Source of the DNA: Fumia xinanensis
GTDB lineage: Bacteria > Bacillota > Clostridia > Oscillospirales > Ruminococcaceae
Assembly: GCF_014384905.1 (NCBI RefSeq)
Contig: NZ_JACRSV010000001.1
Coordinates: 1 to 64,000, forward strand
Direction of reading: 5' to 3'
DNA: 64,000 bases
Shown: positions 16,132 through 24,983 of the stretch, piece by piece
Layout: every line of letters starts with the position of its first letter
How positions within the stretch are numbered: the stretch's first letter is position 1
Notes under the pieces: model-generated
The model's input: the letters and a program-made list of their open reading frames with translations, nothing else
Told to the model about the DNA's origin: nothing
Databases searched by the model: none
Translations under genes and position numbers: made by a program

Positions 16132-17337
16132 ATGTTAATATCACTGGCGCTCGTATTCATGTGCGGTATAAGTTTAGGGGCGGTTTTTCAAAAACTGAAG
16201 CTGCCAAGTCTGCTGGGAATGCTTCTGACTGGAATTCTGCTTGGCCCGTATGTGCTGAATTTACTGGATCCCACCATTTTAAACATCTCCTCAGATTTGA
16301 GGCAGATTGCCCTTATCATTATCTTGACCCGTGCCGGGCTCAACCTGGATATCAGGGACCTAAAACGGGTTGGACGTCCTGCCGTTCTTATGTGTTTTGT
16401 TCCGGCTTGCTTTGAAATCGCGGGGATGGTGATCTTTGCGCCTCTGTTCCTCGGTGTCACACGGATGGAAGCCGCTGTTATGGGCACGGTTATTGCGGCC
16501 GTTTCCCCTGCGGTAATCGTTCCTAAAATGCTAAAACTGATGGAGGACGGATATGGGAAGCACAAAAGTATCCCCCAAATGATTATGGCGGGTGCCTCTG
16601 TTGACGATGTGTTTGTCATCGTATTATTCACTGCATTTACCGGCCTTGCAAAAGGCGGCAGTATTGCGCCGATACAGTTTTTAACGATTCCGACATCTAT
16701 CCTCTTTGGACTGTTCGGCGGCCTCATTTCCGGACTGCTCCTCGTATGGATCTTTAAAAAAGTACATATCAGGGACAGTGAAAAGGTGGTGATAATTCTG
16801 TCTGTGTCGTTCCTGTTGGTCACAGCGGAACACAGTCTGACAGGAATCATTGGTTTTTCAGGACTTTTGGCGGTGATGGCGCTGGGGGCCACCTTGCAGC
16901 AGAAAAAACAGGATTTGGCGAAGCGCCTCTCCGGCAAATTTTCCAAACTGTGGGTCGGCGCGGAAGTGCTGCTTTTTGTACTGGTGGGAGCTACCGTAAA
17001 TATCAACTACGCGTTAAAAGCTGGAGCGGCCTCTGTACTGCTGATTTTATGCGCATTAGCTTTCCGCATGGCTGGTGTGTTTGTATGTGTCATTAAAACT
17101 TCACTGAGCAAAAGAGAGCGCGTATTTTGCGCGCTTGCTTATATGCCCAAAGCGACGGTACAGGCGGCCATTGGCGGCCTGCCGTTTGCGATGGGATTGG
17201 CCTGTGGTAATATGGTTCTAACCGTGGCTGTGCTGTCTATCCTGATTACAGCACCTCTAGGGGCGGTACTTATAGACACCACCTATCAAAAGCTGCTGGA
17301 TAAGGACCGGGCGGAAACAGATAAAATGTTGGAATAA
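16132..17337 (+). CDS. cation:proton antiporter, Na+/H+ exchanger-like membrane protein
   Basis: A 401-residue polytopic membrane protein with about 12 hydrophobic segments, matching the Na_H_exchanger (CPA) fold. Seen: TGILLGPYVLNLLDP after the second segment, the conserved ILTRAGLNLD, AVSPAVIVPKMLKLM (unwound-helix type segment), and MAGASVDDVFVIVLFTAF, where the Asp pair is the likely ion site. The GGAGAG site lies 9 bp before ATG 16132. It is the only gene after the fluoride riboswitch, which suggests a role under fluoride stress, for example restoring pH or cations after HF entry (inference). Antiporters are among the gene types reported downstream of fluoride riboswitches. The transported ion cannot be read. 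Confidence 0.85.
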   Translation: MLISLALVFMCGISLGAVFQKLKLPSLLGMLLTGILLGPYVLNLLDPTILNISSDLRQIALIIILTRAGLNLDIRDLKRVGRPAVLMCFVPACFEIAGMVIFAPLFLGVTRMEAAVMGTVIAAVSPAVIVPKMLKLMEDGYGKHKSIPQMIMAGASVDDVFVIVLFTAFTGLAKGGSIAPIQFLTIPTSILFGLFGGLISGLLLVWIFKKVHIRDSEKVVIILSVSFLLVTAEHSLTGIIGFSGLLAVMALGATLQQKKQDLAKRLSGKFSKLWVGAEVLLFVLVGATVNINYALKAGAASVLLILCALAFRMAGVFVCVIKTSLSKRERVFCALAYMPKATVQAAIGGLPFAMGLACGNMVLTVAVLSILITAPLGAVLIDTTYQKLLDKDRAETDKMLE

Positions 17338-17361
17338 AAATCTGGCATTTTGTTTGCGACT

Positions 17362-17391
17362 AAAAAGAAGGGCTTTTGAGCCCTTCTTTTT
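17362..17391. terminator. bidirectional terminator between the antiporter gene and mntP
   Basis: AAAAAGAAGGGCT pairs with AGCCCTTCTTTTT, with A and T tracts on both sides, serving both convergent genes. It overlaps the last bases of mntP. Confidence 0.85.
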
Positions 17392-17965
17392 ATCCCAATG
17401 TATGTTCTAGAAAGATTTTTACACCGATGAGCACAAGGATCAATCCCCCGAAAATTTCTGCCTTCTGCCCCAAAAGCCCTCCGAACTTTTTGCCGATGAG
17501 GATGCCGATGAGAGAACAAATGAAGGTGATCCCGCAGATGATGCCGGCGCTTGTAAAAATGTTCAGCCCTCCGTGGATAGCGGCAAAGCTGATTCCCACC
17601 GCCAGCGCGTCGATACTGGTGGCGACGGCCTGTACCCCCAGCATTTTGAGATTCAGTTGTTTGGTGGCGTCGCAGGCTTCGGGATGGCGAATCTCCCGAA
17701 TGGCCTCCACAATCATCTTGATGCCGATAAATCCCAGCAGCACGAGGGCGACATAATGATCAATACTTTCAATATATTTGGTGAAAGCAATTCCAGCGAA
17801 CCATCCGATGACCGGCATGATCCCCTGAAAGAGGCCGAACGCGCCGGCGGTCAGGAGTGCCCATTTTCGGTTCATATTCTGATAGCACATTGCGTTGGAG
17901 ATAGAGACGGCCAAAGCGTCCATGGCCAGGCCAATCGCCAAAATCAGTACAGTCGTCAGTCCCAT
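17390..17965 (-). CDS. mntP: manganese efflux pump MntP
   Basis: Membrane exporter protecting against excess Mn2+. The 191 residues form six hydrophobic segments in two homologous halves. Each half carries the family Asp signature: LAMDALAVSISNAM near the N-terminus and ATSIDALAVGISFA in the middle. ATG at 17965, with GTGAGGA about 5 bp upstream on the minus strand. It is transcribed alone behind a yybP-ykoY manganese riboswitch, which confirms the substrate better than the protein alone. Confidence 0.95.
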   Translation of the reverse strand: MGLTTVLILAIGLAMDALAVSISNAMCYQNMNRKWALLTAGAFGLFQGIMPVIGWFAGIAFTKYIESIDHYVALVLLGFIGIKMIVEAIREIRHPEACDATKQLNLKMLGVQAVATSIDALAVGISFAAIHGGLNIFTSAGIICGITFICSLIGILIGKKFGGLLGQKAEIFGGLILVLIGVKIFLEHTLG

Positions 17966-18013
17966 AATGATTCCTCACTTATCGATTGATTTGTCGGAGA
18001 GCAGAAATACAAT

Positions 18014-18133
18014 AAAAAAGACTTTTAGCACATAATTGTGCTAAAAGTCTCGTTCCAATCACAAATGAAAGGTGCATGACCACCGGGGGCCCCGGAATAT
18101 GTTGACCATACAAAACAACTACTCCCTTTTAAC
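18014..18133 (-). ncRNA. manganese riboswitch (yybP-ykoY) with terminator
   Basis: Minus-strand leader of mntP. Stem P1 is GTTAAAAG (18126-18133) pairing with CTTTTAGC (18040-18047). The conserved AAAGGGAGTAG follows P1, then TGGTCAACATA and the CCGGGG/CCCCGG helix, ending with the family signature CGAGACTTTT. The terminator is AGACTTTTAGCACA/TGTGCTAAAAGTCT plus TTTTTT (18014-18050) and shares CTTTTAGC with P1. Terminator and P1 are therefore mutually exclusive, and Mn2+ binding should allow read-through. Confidence 0.9.
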
Positions 18134-18141
18134 TGCCCTCC

Positions 18142-18170
18142 ATTGTATCAGAAAAAATTATCTTTGTCAA
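18142..18170 (-). promoter_or_regulatory. promoter of the mntP riboswitch transcript
   Basis: Minus-strand TTGACA (18165-18170) and TACAAT (18142-18147), 17-bp spacer, starting just upstream of the aptamer. Confidence 0.8.
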
Positions 18171-18179
18171 ATCCTGACA

Positions 18180-19391
18180 TTATTTTTTTATAATTGGATG
18201 TTCCTTGGAAGCGTATTCATCCGTGGTAGTAGGAAGCCCTTTTTTTGAAAGCCGCCACTCGGCAAACTGCCGAACAAGGGAATAAATTACTGCGAACAGA
18301 GGAACACCGATGAACATGCCCAGGGGCCCCATCAGGCTTCCAAAAATTGTGATGGCAAAGATTACCCAAAAAGCTGACAACCCGGTAGAATCGCCGAGAA
18401 TTTTCGGCCCAATGATGTTCCCGTCAATTTGTTGTAATACCAAAATGAAAATAGCAAACCACAATGCCGTCCACGGCTCCACCATCAGGAGTATCAGAAT
18501 GGAAGGGATGGCTCCGATAAAGGGGCCAAAGTAGGGAATGACGTTGGTGACTCCGACGATGACGCTGATGAGCATTGCGTAAGGCCATCCGAAAATGCTC
18601 ATAAATACAAAGCACAAAAGCCCAATGATGAAAGAGTCTAAAATTTTACCGCTGATAAAGCCGCTAAAGATATCATTGCTTTGATGAATAACAACGGCCA
18701 TTTTTTCCACGGATTTTTCTGGGAAAAGGGCGGTCAACAGCTTGCGGATACGGGCAAAAAACAGTTCCTTGCTAAACATCATGTAAACCGAAATGATAAA
18801 CCCGATAATAACGTTCAGAACACTCGCCGTCACATTGACAGTGGTTTGAATAATCTGTGGGATAGCCGACGTAAGGGCAGTGGACAGATTTTTCAGCATA
18901 TCCTGGAGAGTGTTAAGCAGTTTGTCAAAGGTGGTTGCCTCCAAAGCATTCAGATCAATATTTTGCAAATCGTATTTTTCTGCCAGCTCCATGGCAATTA
19001 CTTTCAGCTGTTCCATCCAACTGGGCACCTGGGAAGCCAGGGTGGCGAAGCTCTGTGCAATTTGTGGTATTACGATGCGGAAAAAAACAATGAGTACGAT
19101 CAACGCAAAAAGATAAGTAAAAATAACCGATAAAGTCCGTCTGGGCCGGGGCTTCAATTTTCCTTTGAAGATACGTCCCAACGTCCGTTCGCAGTACTTG
19201 AGCACAGGGGTCAAAATATAGGCGATGGCGAATCCCCAAAGAAAAGGGGTCAGAATGGAAAAAATTTTTGAGAAGAACGCCCCCACCTGCGAAATGTTGG
19301 AGATTCCAATGACGATAGCCGCACCGATAGCGATGACGATTAAAGTATATGCAGCGATGGTGTTATATTTGCGGTTGAAGTCAAATTTCAT
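18180..19391 (-). CDS. AI-2E family transporter (PF01594-type permease)
   Basis: A 403-residue membrane protein. Two hydrophobic segments lie at the N-terminus (TLIVIAIGAAIVIGI; FSILTPFLWGFAIAYILTPV), then one more segment, an amphipathic central region, and a cluster of C-terminal segments including ISVIVGVTNVIPYFGPFIGAIPS and GPLGMFIGVPLFAVIYSLV, the PF01594 signature. The family contains the AI-2 exporter TqsA and Na+/H+ antiporters, so substrate is uncertain. ATG 19391 with AAGGAAC about 9 bp upstream. It lies upstream of the mntP promoter region and is the last gene of a possible exoA-sirtuin-permease run. Confidence 0.88.
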   Translation of the reverse strand: MKFDFNRKYNTIAAYTLIVIAIGAAIVIGISNISQVGAFFSKIFSILTPFLWGFAIAYILTPVLKYCERTLGRIFKGKLKPRPRRTLSVIFTYLFALIVLIVFFRIVIPQIAQSFATLASQVPSWMEQLKVIAMELAEKYDLQNIDLNALEATTFDKLLNTLQDMLKNLSTALTSAIPQIIQTTVNVTASVLNVIIGFIISVYMMFSKELFFARIRKLLTALFPEKSVEKMAVVIHQSNDIFSGFISGKILDSFIIGLLCFVFMSIFGWPYAMLISVIVGVTNVIPYFGPFIGAIPSILILLMVEPWTALWFAIFILVLQQIDGNIIGPKILGDSTGLSAFWVIFAITIFGSLMGPLGMFIGVPLFAVIYSLVRQFAEWRLSKKGLPTTTDEYASKEHPIIKK

Positions 19392-19424
19392 GAGGCTCTG
19401 TTCCTTTCCGGCTAGGTGCCTGTT

Positions 19425-20141
19425 TTAGACGATAATACTGTCCAGAATATCGCCGATACTGCCTTGAAGCAGCAGATCGGCGGAACGATCCCGCGGAGTT
19501 GAAGACTTATTTATCAAAACCAGCCGTTCCCCTCTATAATAGTCGATGAAGCTTGCTGCGGGGTAAACCGCGAGGGAAGTTCCGCCGATGATGAGCAAGT
19601 CGGCGTCGTGGATGGCTTCAATAGAGCGCTGGATTACCGCTTGATTCAGAGGCTCTTCATAGAGAACCACATCCGGTTTGATGACACCTCCGCAGCTGCA
19701 ATGGGGAACGTTTTGGGTGCAGGTAATTTCTTCGACAGAATAGGATTTGCCGCATTTCATGCAGTAGTTGCGGTAGACTGAGCCGTGCAGCTCTAAAACA
19801 TTTTGACTTCCCGCCTTTTGATGCAGATTGTCGATGTTTTGGGTAACGATGGCACGAAGTTTGCCGGTTTGCTCCAATTCCGCCAGTTTTTTGTGGGCTC
19901 GGTTGGGAAGGGCGTCCAAATACAGCATTTTCTCTCGGTAAAACTTGTAGAAGTCTTCGGTTCGTTCCATAAAAAAATGATGGCTCAAAATCGTTTCTGG
20001 AGGGTGGTCGTATTTCTGAAAGTAGAGCCCGTCGGTACTCCTAAAGTCCGGAATCCCACTTTCAGTGGAAACGCCCGCTCCACCAAAGAAAACGATATTA
20101 TCGCTTTGCTCGACCCACTTTTGCAGCATTTCAGTCTGCAT
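19425..20141 (-). CDS. cobB: NAD-dependent protein deacetylase, SIR2 family
   Basis: Removes acyl groups from lysines using NAD+. The 238 residues show GGAGVSTESGIPDFRS, TQNIDNLHQKAGS, the catalytic His in VLELHGSVY, a four-Cys zinc site (CMKCGKSY and CSCGG), KPDVVLYEE, and IIGGTSLAVYPAASF. ATG 20141 has GGTGAGG 3 bp upstream on the minus strand. The start lies 14 bp after the exoA stop, so the two are likely co-transcribed. Deacetylase versus desuccinylase preference is not resolved. Confidence 0.93.
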   Translation of the reverse strand: MQTEMLQKWVEQSDNIVFFGGAGVSTESGIPDFRSTDGLYFQKYDHPPETILSHHFFMERTEDFYKFYREKMLYLDALPNRAHKKLAELEQTGKLRAIVTQNIDNLHQKAGSQNVLELHGSVYRNYCMKCGKSYSVEEITCTQNVPHCSCGGVIKPDVVLYEEPLNQAVIQRSIEAIHDADLLIIGGTSLAVYPAASFIDYYRGERLVLINKSSTPRDRSADLLLQGSIGDILDSIIV

Positions 20142-20155
20142 ATCCTCACCCGTCC

Positions 20156-20914
20156 TTATTCGTCTTTGAGCATAAGTCCTACTGGGCAGTGGTCGCTGCC
20201 CATAATTTCCGGATATATCACGCTGTCCAAGAGTTTATCCTGAAGCGCCTTGGAAACAATAAAGTAATCAATGCGCCATCCGGCGTTTTTTTCCCGGGCA
20301 TGGAACATATAGGACCACCAGGAGTAGCATTCGGTCTTATCCGGATAGAAAAAGCGAAAGCTGTCTAAGAAACCGTTTTCCAGAAGCTTTGACATCCGGC
20401 CCCTCTCTTCGTCAGTAAATCCGGCGTTTTTTCGGTTGGTTTTGGGATTTTTCAGGTCGATCTCCTGATGGGCAACGTTCATGTCCCCGCAGACGACGAC
20501 CGGTTTGACTGCATCCAGTTCTATAAGATAATCTCTGAAATCGTCCTCCCACTTCATTCGATAATTAAGCCTAGCCAAATCTCGTTGGGAGTTGGGGGTA
20601 TATACGTTTACGAGAAAAAATTTTTCAAATTCAAGCGTAATGACCCGCCCTTCGTGGTCGTGTTCATCGATACCGATGCCGTACTGGACTGAAAACGGGG
20701 GAACTTTGGTAAAGACCGCAGTGCCAGAGTAGCCTTTCCTCTCAGCGGAATTCCAGTACTGCTCATAGCCCTCCATAATAAAATCCGCCTGCTCTGGCTG
20801 CATTTTTGTTTCCTGAACACAGAAGATATCTGCGTTTGATTCCTTTAAAAAGTTCATAAATCCTTTATTCATACAAGCCCGAAGACCATTAACATTCCAG
20901 GAAATCAATTTCAT
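20156..20914 (-). CDS. exoA: exodeoxyribonuclease III
   Basis: AP endonuclease and 3'-5' exonuclease of base-excision repair, Xth/ExoA type. The 252 residues begin MKLISWNVNGLRA and show the metal Glu in IFCVQETKMQ, WNSAERKGYSGTAVFT, VNVYTPNSQ, CGDMNVAHQEIDLKNP, and the C-terminal GSDHCPVGLML with catalytic Asp-His. The start at 20914 is fixed by the universal N-terminus and by AAAGGA upstream; the frame stays open further upstream but without family sequence. It heads a likely exoA-sirtuin-permease operon. Confidence 0.95.
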   Translation of the reverse strand: MKLISWNVNGLRACMNKGFMNFLKESNADIFCVQETKMQPEQADFIMEGYEQYWNSAERKGYSGTAVFTKVPPFSVQYGIGIDEHDHEGRVITLEFEKFFLVNVYTPNSQRDLARLNYRMKWEDDFRDYLIELDAVKPVVVCGDMNVAHQEIDLKNPKTNRKNAGFTDEERGRMSKLLENGFLDSFRFFYPDKTECYSWWSYMFHAREKNAGWRIDYFIVSKALQDKLLDSVIYPEIMGSDHCPVGLMLKDE

Positions 20915-21188
20915 AAAAGGGTCCTTTCTTCTTACATGATTCTGTTTTACGGCCAATTTTAAACGAAATTTTTCGCATCTTTGACAGAGAACACAGCACG
21001 TATTATGTGCTGCCTGTGGATGTAATCCCCCAAATTTTGCTGCGTAGAACGCGATAAGGGAGAAACGCAGAGATAATTGCCCCAAATAAAATATTCTCAC
21101 TTATTCCGATTCAGAGGAACAAAAGTGTTTGTGACACTTTGCTGTATGCTAGTGAGAGTATTATACCATTATTGCCACAAAATGTCAG
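20915..21188 (-). promoter_or_regulatory. promoter and structured leader of exoA
   Basis: Minus-strand CTGACA (21183-21188) and TATAAT (21160-21165) with a 17-bp spacer predict a start near 21153, leaving an unusually long leader of about 240 nt. It contains several possible stems: CTCACT/AGTGAG near the 5' end, CTGCGT/ACGCAG (21065-21070 with 21040-21045), and CAGCAC/GTGCTG (21007-21012 with 20994-20999). I recognise no known riboswitch class. From about 21190 to 21452 on the plus side I see only A/T-rich sequence and no convincing gene. Confidence 0.5.
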
Positions 21189-21452
21189 CCATAACTCAAA
21201 AAATCCTCAGCATGTTAACGAATTTGTAAAGGTTTCGAAAAAATCATTTGGAAAGGATTTTATCATCAGAGAGAATATGGTAAAATATTCGCAAATGGGT
21301 GAAAAGGTTTTCTATCAGAAAAATTTTTTTGAATGCCTCATACCGGATAAATTCTGTCATGAGACGATGAGAATGTTCCTTGTGGACCTGTAAATATGGT
21401 GAAACAACTGTAATCTGTTTTATAAAAAGATCAATAGAAGGGTATTGACGTT

Positions 21453-23201
21453 ATGTGGAAACTGAAACAATATTTAGGCCGCTATAAAAAGCAGGTCATC
21501 ATCGGCCCTCTGTTCAAGTTTACCGAGGCGGTTTTGGAACTGTTTGTTCCACTGGTGATGGCACGAATTATCGATATCGGCGTCGCCGGCAGGGATTTGC
21601 CTTATGTGCTCAAAATGGGAGGATTCCTGCTGCTCTTGGGGGTGGTGGGACTGGGGTGTGCCCTTATTTGTCAGTACTCAGCTTCCGTCGCTTCTCAGGG
21701 GGTGGGTACCATTCTGCGAAATGATCTGTACCGTAAGATCAATAGCTTTTCCCACGCTGAAATCGACCGTTTCGGCACCCATTCGCTGGTCACGAGGCTG
21801 ACAAACGATATTAACCAGCTGCAGGTGGCGGTGGCGATGCTCATTCGATTGGTGGTGCGAGCACCGTTTTTGGCAATCGGTGCCGTCGTGATGGCTTTTA
21901 CCATCGACCTCAAACTGTCGCTTATTCTTCTGGCGACTCTACCTCTCATCGTGTTGGTTTTATGGCTCATTATGGGCAAGTCAGTGCCGTTTTTCAAGGT
22001 GATGCAGAAAAAGCTGGACCGGATTTCTCTCATTACCCGGGAGAATCTGGAGGGTGCCCGGGTTATCCGCGCTTTCTCCAAGCAGGAGAGCGAAAAGGCT
22101 CGTTTTGCTCAAGCCAGCGACGACCTGGCCGATACGGCGGTTGGGGTAGGGAGGCTTTCCGCTTTGCTCAATCCGTTGACTTATACTATTATGAATATCG
22201 GCATCGTGGCTGTTTTATGGTTTGGCGGCGGGCAGGTAAGTGGAGGAGATTTGACTCAGGGGGAAATTATTGCGTTTGTAAACTATATGACCCAGATTTT
22301 ACTGGCGCTGGTGGTAGTGGCCAATTTGGTAGTGACCTTTACCAAAGCGTCCGCTTCGGCGGCTCGAGTCAATGAAGTTTTGGAGACAAAATCCTCCATT
22401 ATTTCAATTAATCAGACTGCCGTTGAGGCGAAAACGAATATGCCCCAGATTTCCTTTCAGAACGTGGAGTTTTCCTATCAGGGGGCGGAAGAGCCATCCC
22501 TGCAAGGGATTACAGTAGATATTGAACGTGGTGAAACGGTGGGGATTATTGGAGGGACCGGAGCGGGTAAATCAACCTTGGTCCATCTCATTCCCCGATT
22601 TTATGATGTCACAGAGGGAAAGTTATTCATCGACGGGGTAGACGTAAAAGATTACCCCCTTTCTCAATTGCGGAAAAAAATAGGACTCGTCCCCCAAAAG
22701 GCTGCAGTGGTTTCGGGCACGATTGCAGAAAATCTGCGCTGGGGAAAAGAGGATGCATCCGATGAAGAATTGATTGAAGCGCTGAAAACAGCCCAAGCTT
22801 ACGACTTTGTCACAGCGCTGCCCGATGGTCTTGAATCTTATATCGAGCAGGGGGGCAAAAATGTTTCCGGAGGTCAGAAGCAACGGCTCACCATTGCGCG
22901 AGCACTGGTGGGCAAGCCCGAAGTATTAATACTGGACGACAGTGCCAGCGCCCTTGATTTTGCCACCGATGCGGCGCTGCGAAAAGCGCTCCGGAAAGAC
23001 ACGGCGGGGATGACGGTACTCATCGTCTCTCAGCGGGCGGGCTCCATCCGGCACGCCGACAAAATTATTGTTTTGGACGATGGCGAAGTGGCAGGAATCG
23101 GCTGCCACGACGATTTGTTCGATAACTGTGCTGTCTATCGTGAAATCTGCCTGTCCCAGTTCAGTGCAGAAGAGGCAAAAGGAGGGGCATTTCATGAATA
23201 A
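21453..23201 (+). CDS. ABC exporter subunit with degenerate ATP site
   Basis: Fused membrane/ATPase half-transporter of 582 residues: six transmembrane segments (about 1-320) then the nucleotide-binding domain. Seen: Walker A GGTGAGKSTLV, signature NVSGGQKQR, but Walker B is VLILDDSASALD, with Asp in place of the catalytic Glu, and the switch residue is Gln (VSQRAG) instead of His. This marks the non-catalytic site partner of a heterodimeric exporter such as TM287/288 or BmrCD. The next gene overlaps by 8 bp and is canonical. ATG 21453 with AGAAGGG about 10 bp upstream. Drug export is the usual role (inference). Confidence 0.93.
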   Translation: MWKLKQYLGRYKKQVIIGPLFKFTEAVLELFVPLVMARIIDIGVAGRDLPYVLKMGGFLLLLGVVGLGCALICQYSASVASQGVGTILRNDLYRKINSFSHAEIDRFGTHSLVTRLTNDINQLQVAVAMLIRLVVRAPFLAIGAVVMAFTIDLKLSLILLATLPLIVLVLWLIMGKSVPFFKVMQKKLDRISLITRENLEGARVIRAFSKQESEKARFAQASDDLADTAVGVGRLSALLNPLTYTIMNIGIVAVLWFGGGQVSGGDLTQGEIIAFVNYMTQILLALVVVANLVVTFTKASASAARVNEVLETKSSIISINQTAVEAKTNMPQISFQNVEFSYQGAEEPSLQGITVDIERGETVGIIGGTGAGKSTLVHLIPRFYDVTEGKLFIDGVDVKDYPLSQLRKKIGLVPQKAAVVSGTIAENLRWGKEDASDEELIEALKTAQAYDFVTALPDGLESYIEQGGKNVSGGQKQRLTIARALVGKPEVLILDDSASALDFATDAALRKALRKDTAGMTVLIVSQRAGSIRHADKIIVLDDGEVAGIGCHDDLFDNCAVYREICLSQFSAEEAKGGAFHE

Positions 23202-24942
23202 GCTGGTACTCAAGCGCCTTCTTTCTTATACAAAACCATATCGCGGCTTTTTGGTGCTAGCTCTCCTTTGCGCTGTCATTAGCGTGGCATTATCCCTGCT
23301 GGTGCCGGTGCTCATCGGTGACGCTGTCGACTTGATTATCGGGCCAGGTCAGGTTGACTTTGATGGACTTCCGATGATTCTCTGGTGGTTGGCAGGCTGC
23401 ATCCTGGGTTCCTCCCTTTTTCAATGGCTTATGTCCTATTGCACCAATGTGATCACCTACCGGACCGTCAAAGACCTGCGTATCCAACTTTTCAACAAGC
23501 TGAGTGCAGTGCCCTTAAAATTTATCGACCAGACCGCTCACGGAAATATCATCAACCGAGTGGTCAACGACATTGATCAGGTTTCCGACGGGCTGTTACA
23601 GGGTTTTACCCAATTGTTTACCGGTGTTGTGACTATTCTCGGCACATTGCTGTTTATGCTGTTTGCCGACCCACTGATAACTCTGGTGGTGGTCGTGTTG
23701 ACTCCTCTTTCGCTGTTTGTCGCTTCCTTTATCGCCAAAAATTCCTACAAGCATTTCCGAAATCAGACGGTGACTCAGGGGGAACTGACCGGATACATTG
23801 AAGAGATGATAGGCAACCAGAAGCTGGTCAAAGGTTTTGGCTATGAGGAGCGGGCCGAAGAAAAGTTTGGGACAATCAATGAAAAACTCTACGGACAGGG
23901 GCAGAAGGCGCAGTTTTATTCCTCTTTGTCGAATCCCTGCACTCGGTTTGTCAATGCTGTCGTCTATGCGGCGGTGGGAATCATCGGGGCGGTGAGCGCC
24001 ATTTATGGCAGATTGACAGTTGGACAGATTTCAATGTTTTTGAGCTACGCCAACCAATATACCAAGCCATTCAACGAAATCACAGGCATTGTCACCCAGC
24101 TGCAAAGTGCCTTCGCGTCAGCGCAGCGGGTGTTCGCGGTGCTGGATGAGCAGCCGGAAATTCCCGACGCCCCCCAGGCACTCCGAAAAACATCCTGCGA
24201 AGGCAGGGTGGAGTTGTCGGACGTGTCCTTCTCCTACGACCCGGAGCGGCCGCTCATCGAAAACTTAAACCTTCTCGTCCATCCGGGTAACCGGATCGCC
24301 ATTGTCGGCCCCACCGGCTGCGGCAAAACGACTCTTATCAATCTGCTCATGCGGTTTTACGATGTAAGCGAAGGGGCAATCTCGGTGGATGGAACCGATA
24401 TTCGAAACATCACCCGGGATTCCCTGCGGGGAAGCTACGGCATGGTGCTCCAGGAGTCTTGGCTTTTCTCGGGGACGGTGCGGGACAACATCGCCTACGG
24501 CAAGCCCGACGCCACCGACGAAGAAGTCAAAGCGGCGGCCAAGGCTGCCCACGCCCATGGTTTTATCCGAAGGCTCCCTAACGGCTATGACACCGTTATC
24601 GCAGAGGATGGCGGCAACCTCTCTCAAGGCCAGCGGCAGCTTCTTTGTATTGCACGGGTCATGCTGGTAGATCCGCCCATGCTGATTCTCGACGAGGCCA
24701 CCAGCAATATCGACACCCGCACCGAGCTATACGTCCAGGAGGCGTTCCAGAGGATGATGGAAGGGCGCACCAGCTTTATCGTCGCCCATCGCCTTTCCAC
24801 CATCAAAAACGCTGACACTATTCTCGTTATGGATAAGGGCCATATCATTGAGCAGGGAAACCACCGGGAACTGCTGCAAAAACAAGGATTTTATTACCGA
24901 TTGTATAACAGTCAGTTCGCTGCATCAGAAGATGCATCATAA
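23194..24942 (+). CDS. ABC exporter subunit with canonical ATP site
   Basis: Partner half-transporter of 582 residues. Six transmembrane segments are followed by an ATPase domain with Walker A GPTGCGKTTLI, signature NLSQGQRQL, Walker B LILDEATSNID with the catalytic Glu, and switch His in VAHRLSTIKNAD. The ATG at 23194 has GGAGGGG upstream and overlaps the end of the first subunit, indicating translational coupling and a heterodimer. It ends at a terminator shared with the convergent erm gene. Confidence 0.95.
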   Translation: MNKLVLKRLLSYTKPYRGFLVLALLCAVISVALSLLVPVLIGDAVDLIIGPGQVDFDGLPMILWWLAGCILGSSLFQWLMSYCTNVITYRTVKDLRIQLFNKLSAVPLKFIDQTAHGNIINRVVNDIDQVSDGLLQGFTQLFTGVVTILGTLLFMLFADPLITLVVVVLTPLSLFVASFIAKNSYKHFRNQTVTQGELTGYIEEMIGNQKLVKGFGYEERAEEKFGTINEKLYGQGQKAQFYSSLSNPCTRFVNAVVYAAVGIIGAVSAIYGRLTVGQISMFLSYANQYTKPFNEITGIVTQLQSAFASAQRVFAVLDEQPEIPDAPQALRKTSCEGRVELSDVSFSYDPERPLIENLNLLVHPGNRIAIVGPTGCGKTTLINLLMRFYDVSEGAISVDGTDIRNITRDSLRGSYGMVLQESWLFSGTVRDNIAYGKPDATDEEVKAAAKAAHAHGFIRRLPNGYDTVIAEDGGNLSQGQRQLLCIARVMLVDPPMLILDEATSNIDTRTELYVQEAFQRMMEGRTSFIVAHRLSTIKNADTILVMDKGHIIEQGNHRELLQKQGFYYRLYNSQFAASEDAS

Positions 24943-24983
24943 ATAGAGAAGCAGAGGTATTAGCCTCTGCTTCTCTATTTATG
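24940..24983. terminator. bidirectional terminator between the ABC exporter and erm
   Basis: TAAATAGAGAAGCAGAGG pairs with CCTCTGCTTCTCTATTTA. The hairpin includes the stop region of the exporter gene and the last codons of erm. Confidence 0.8.
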
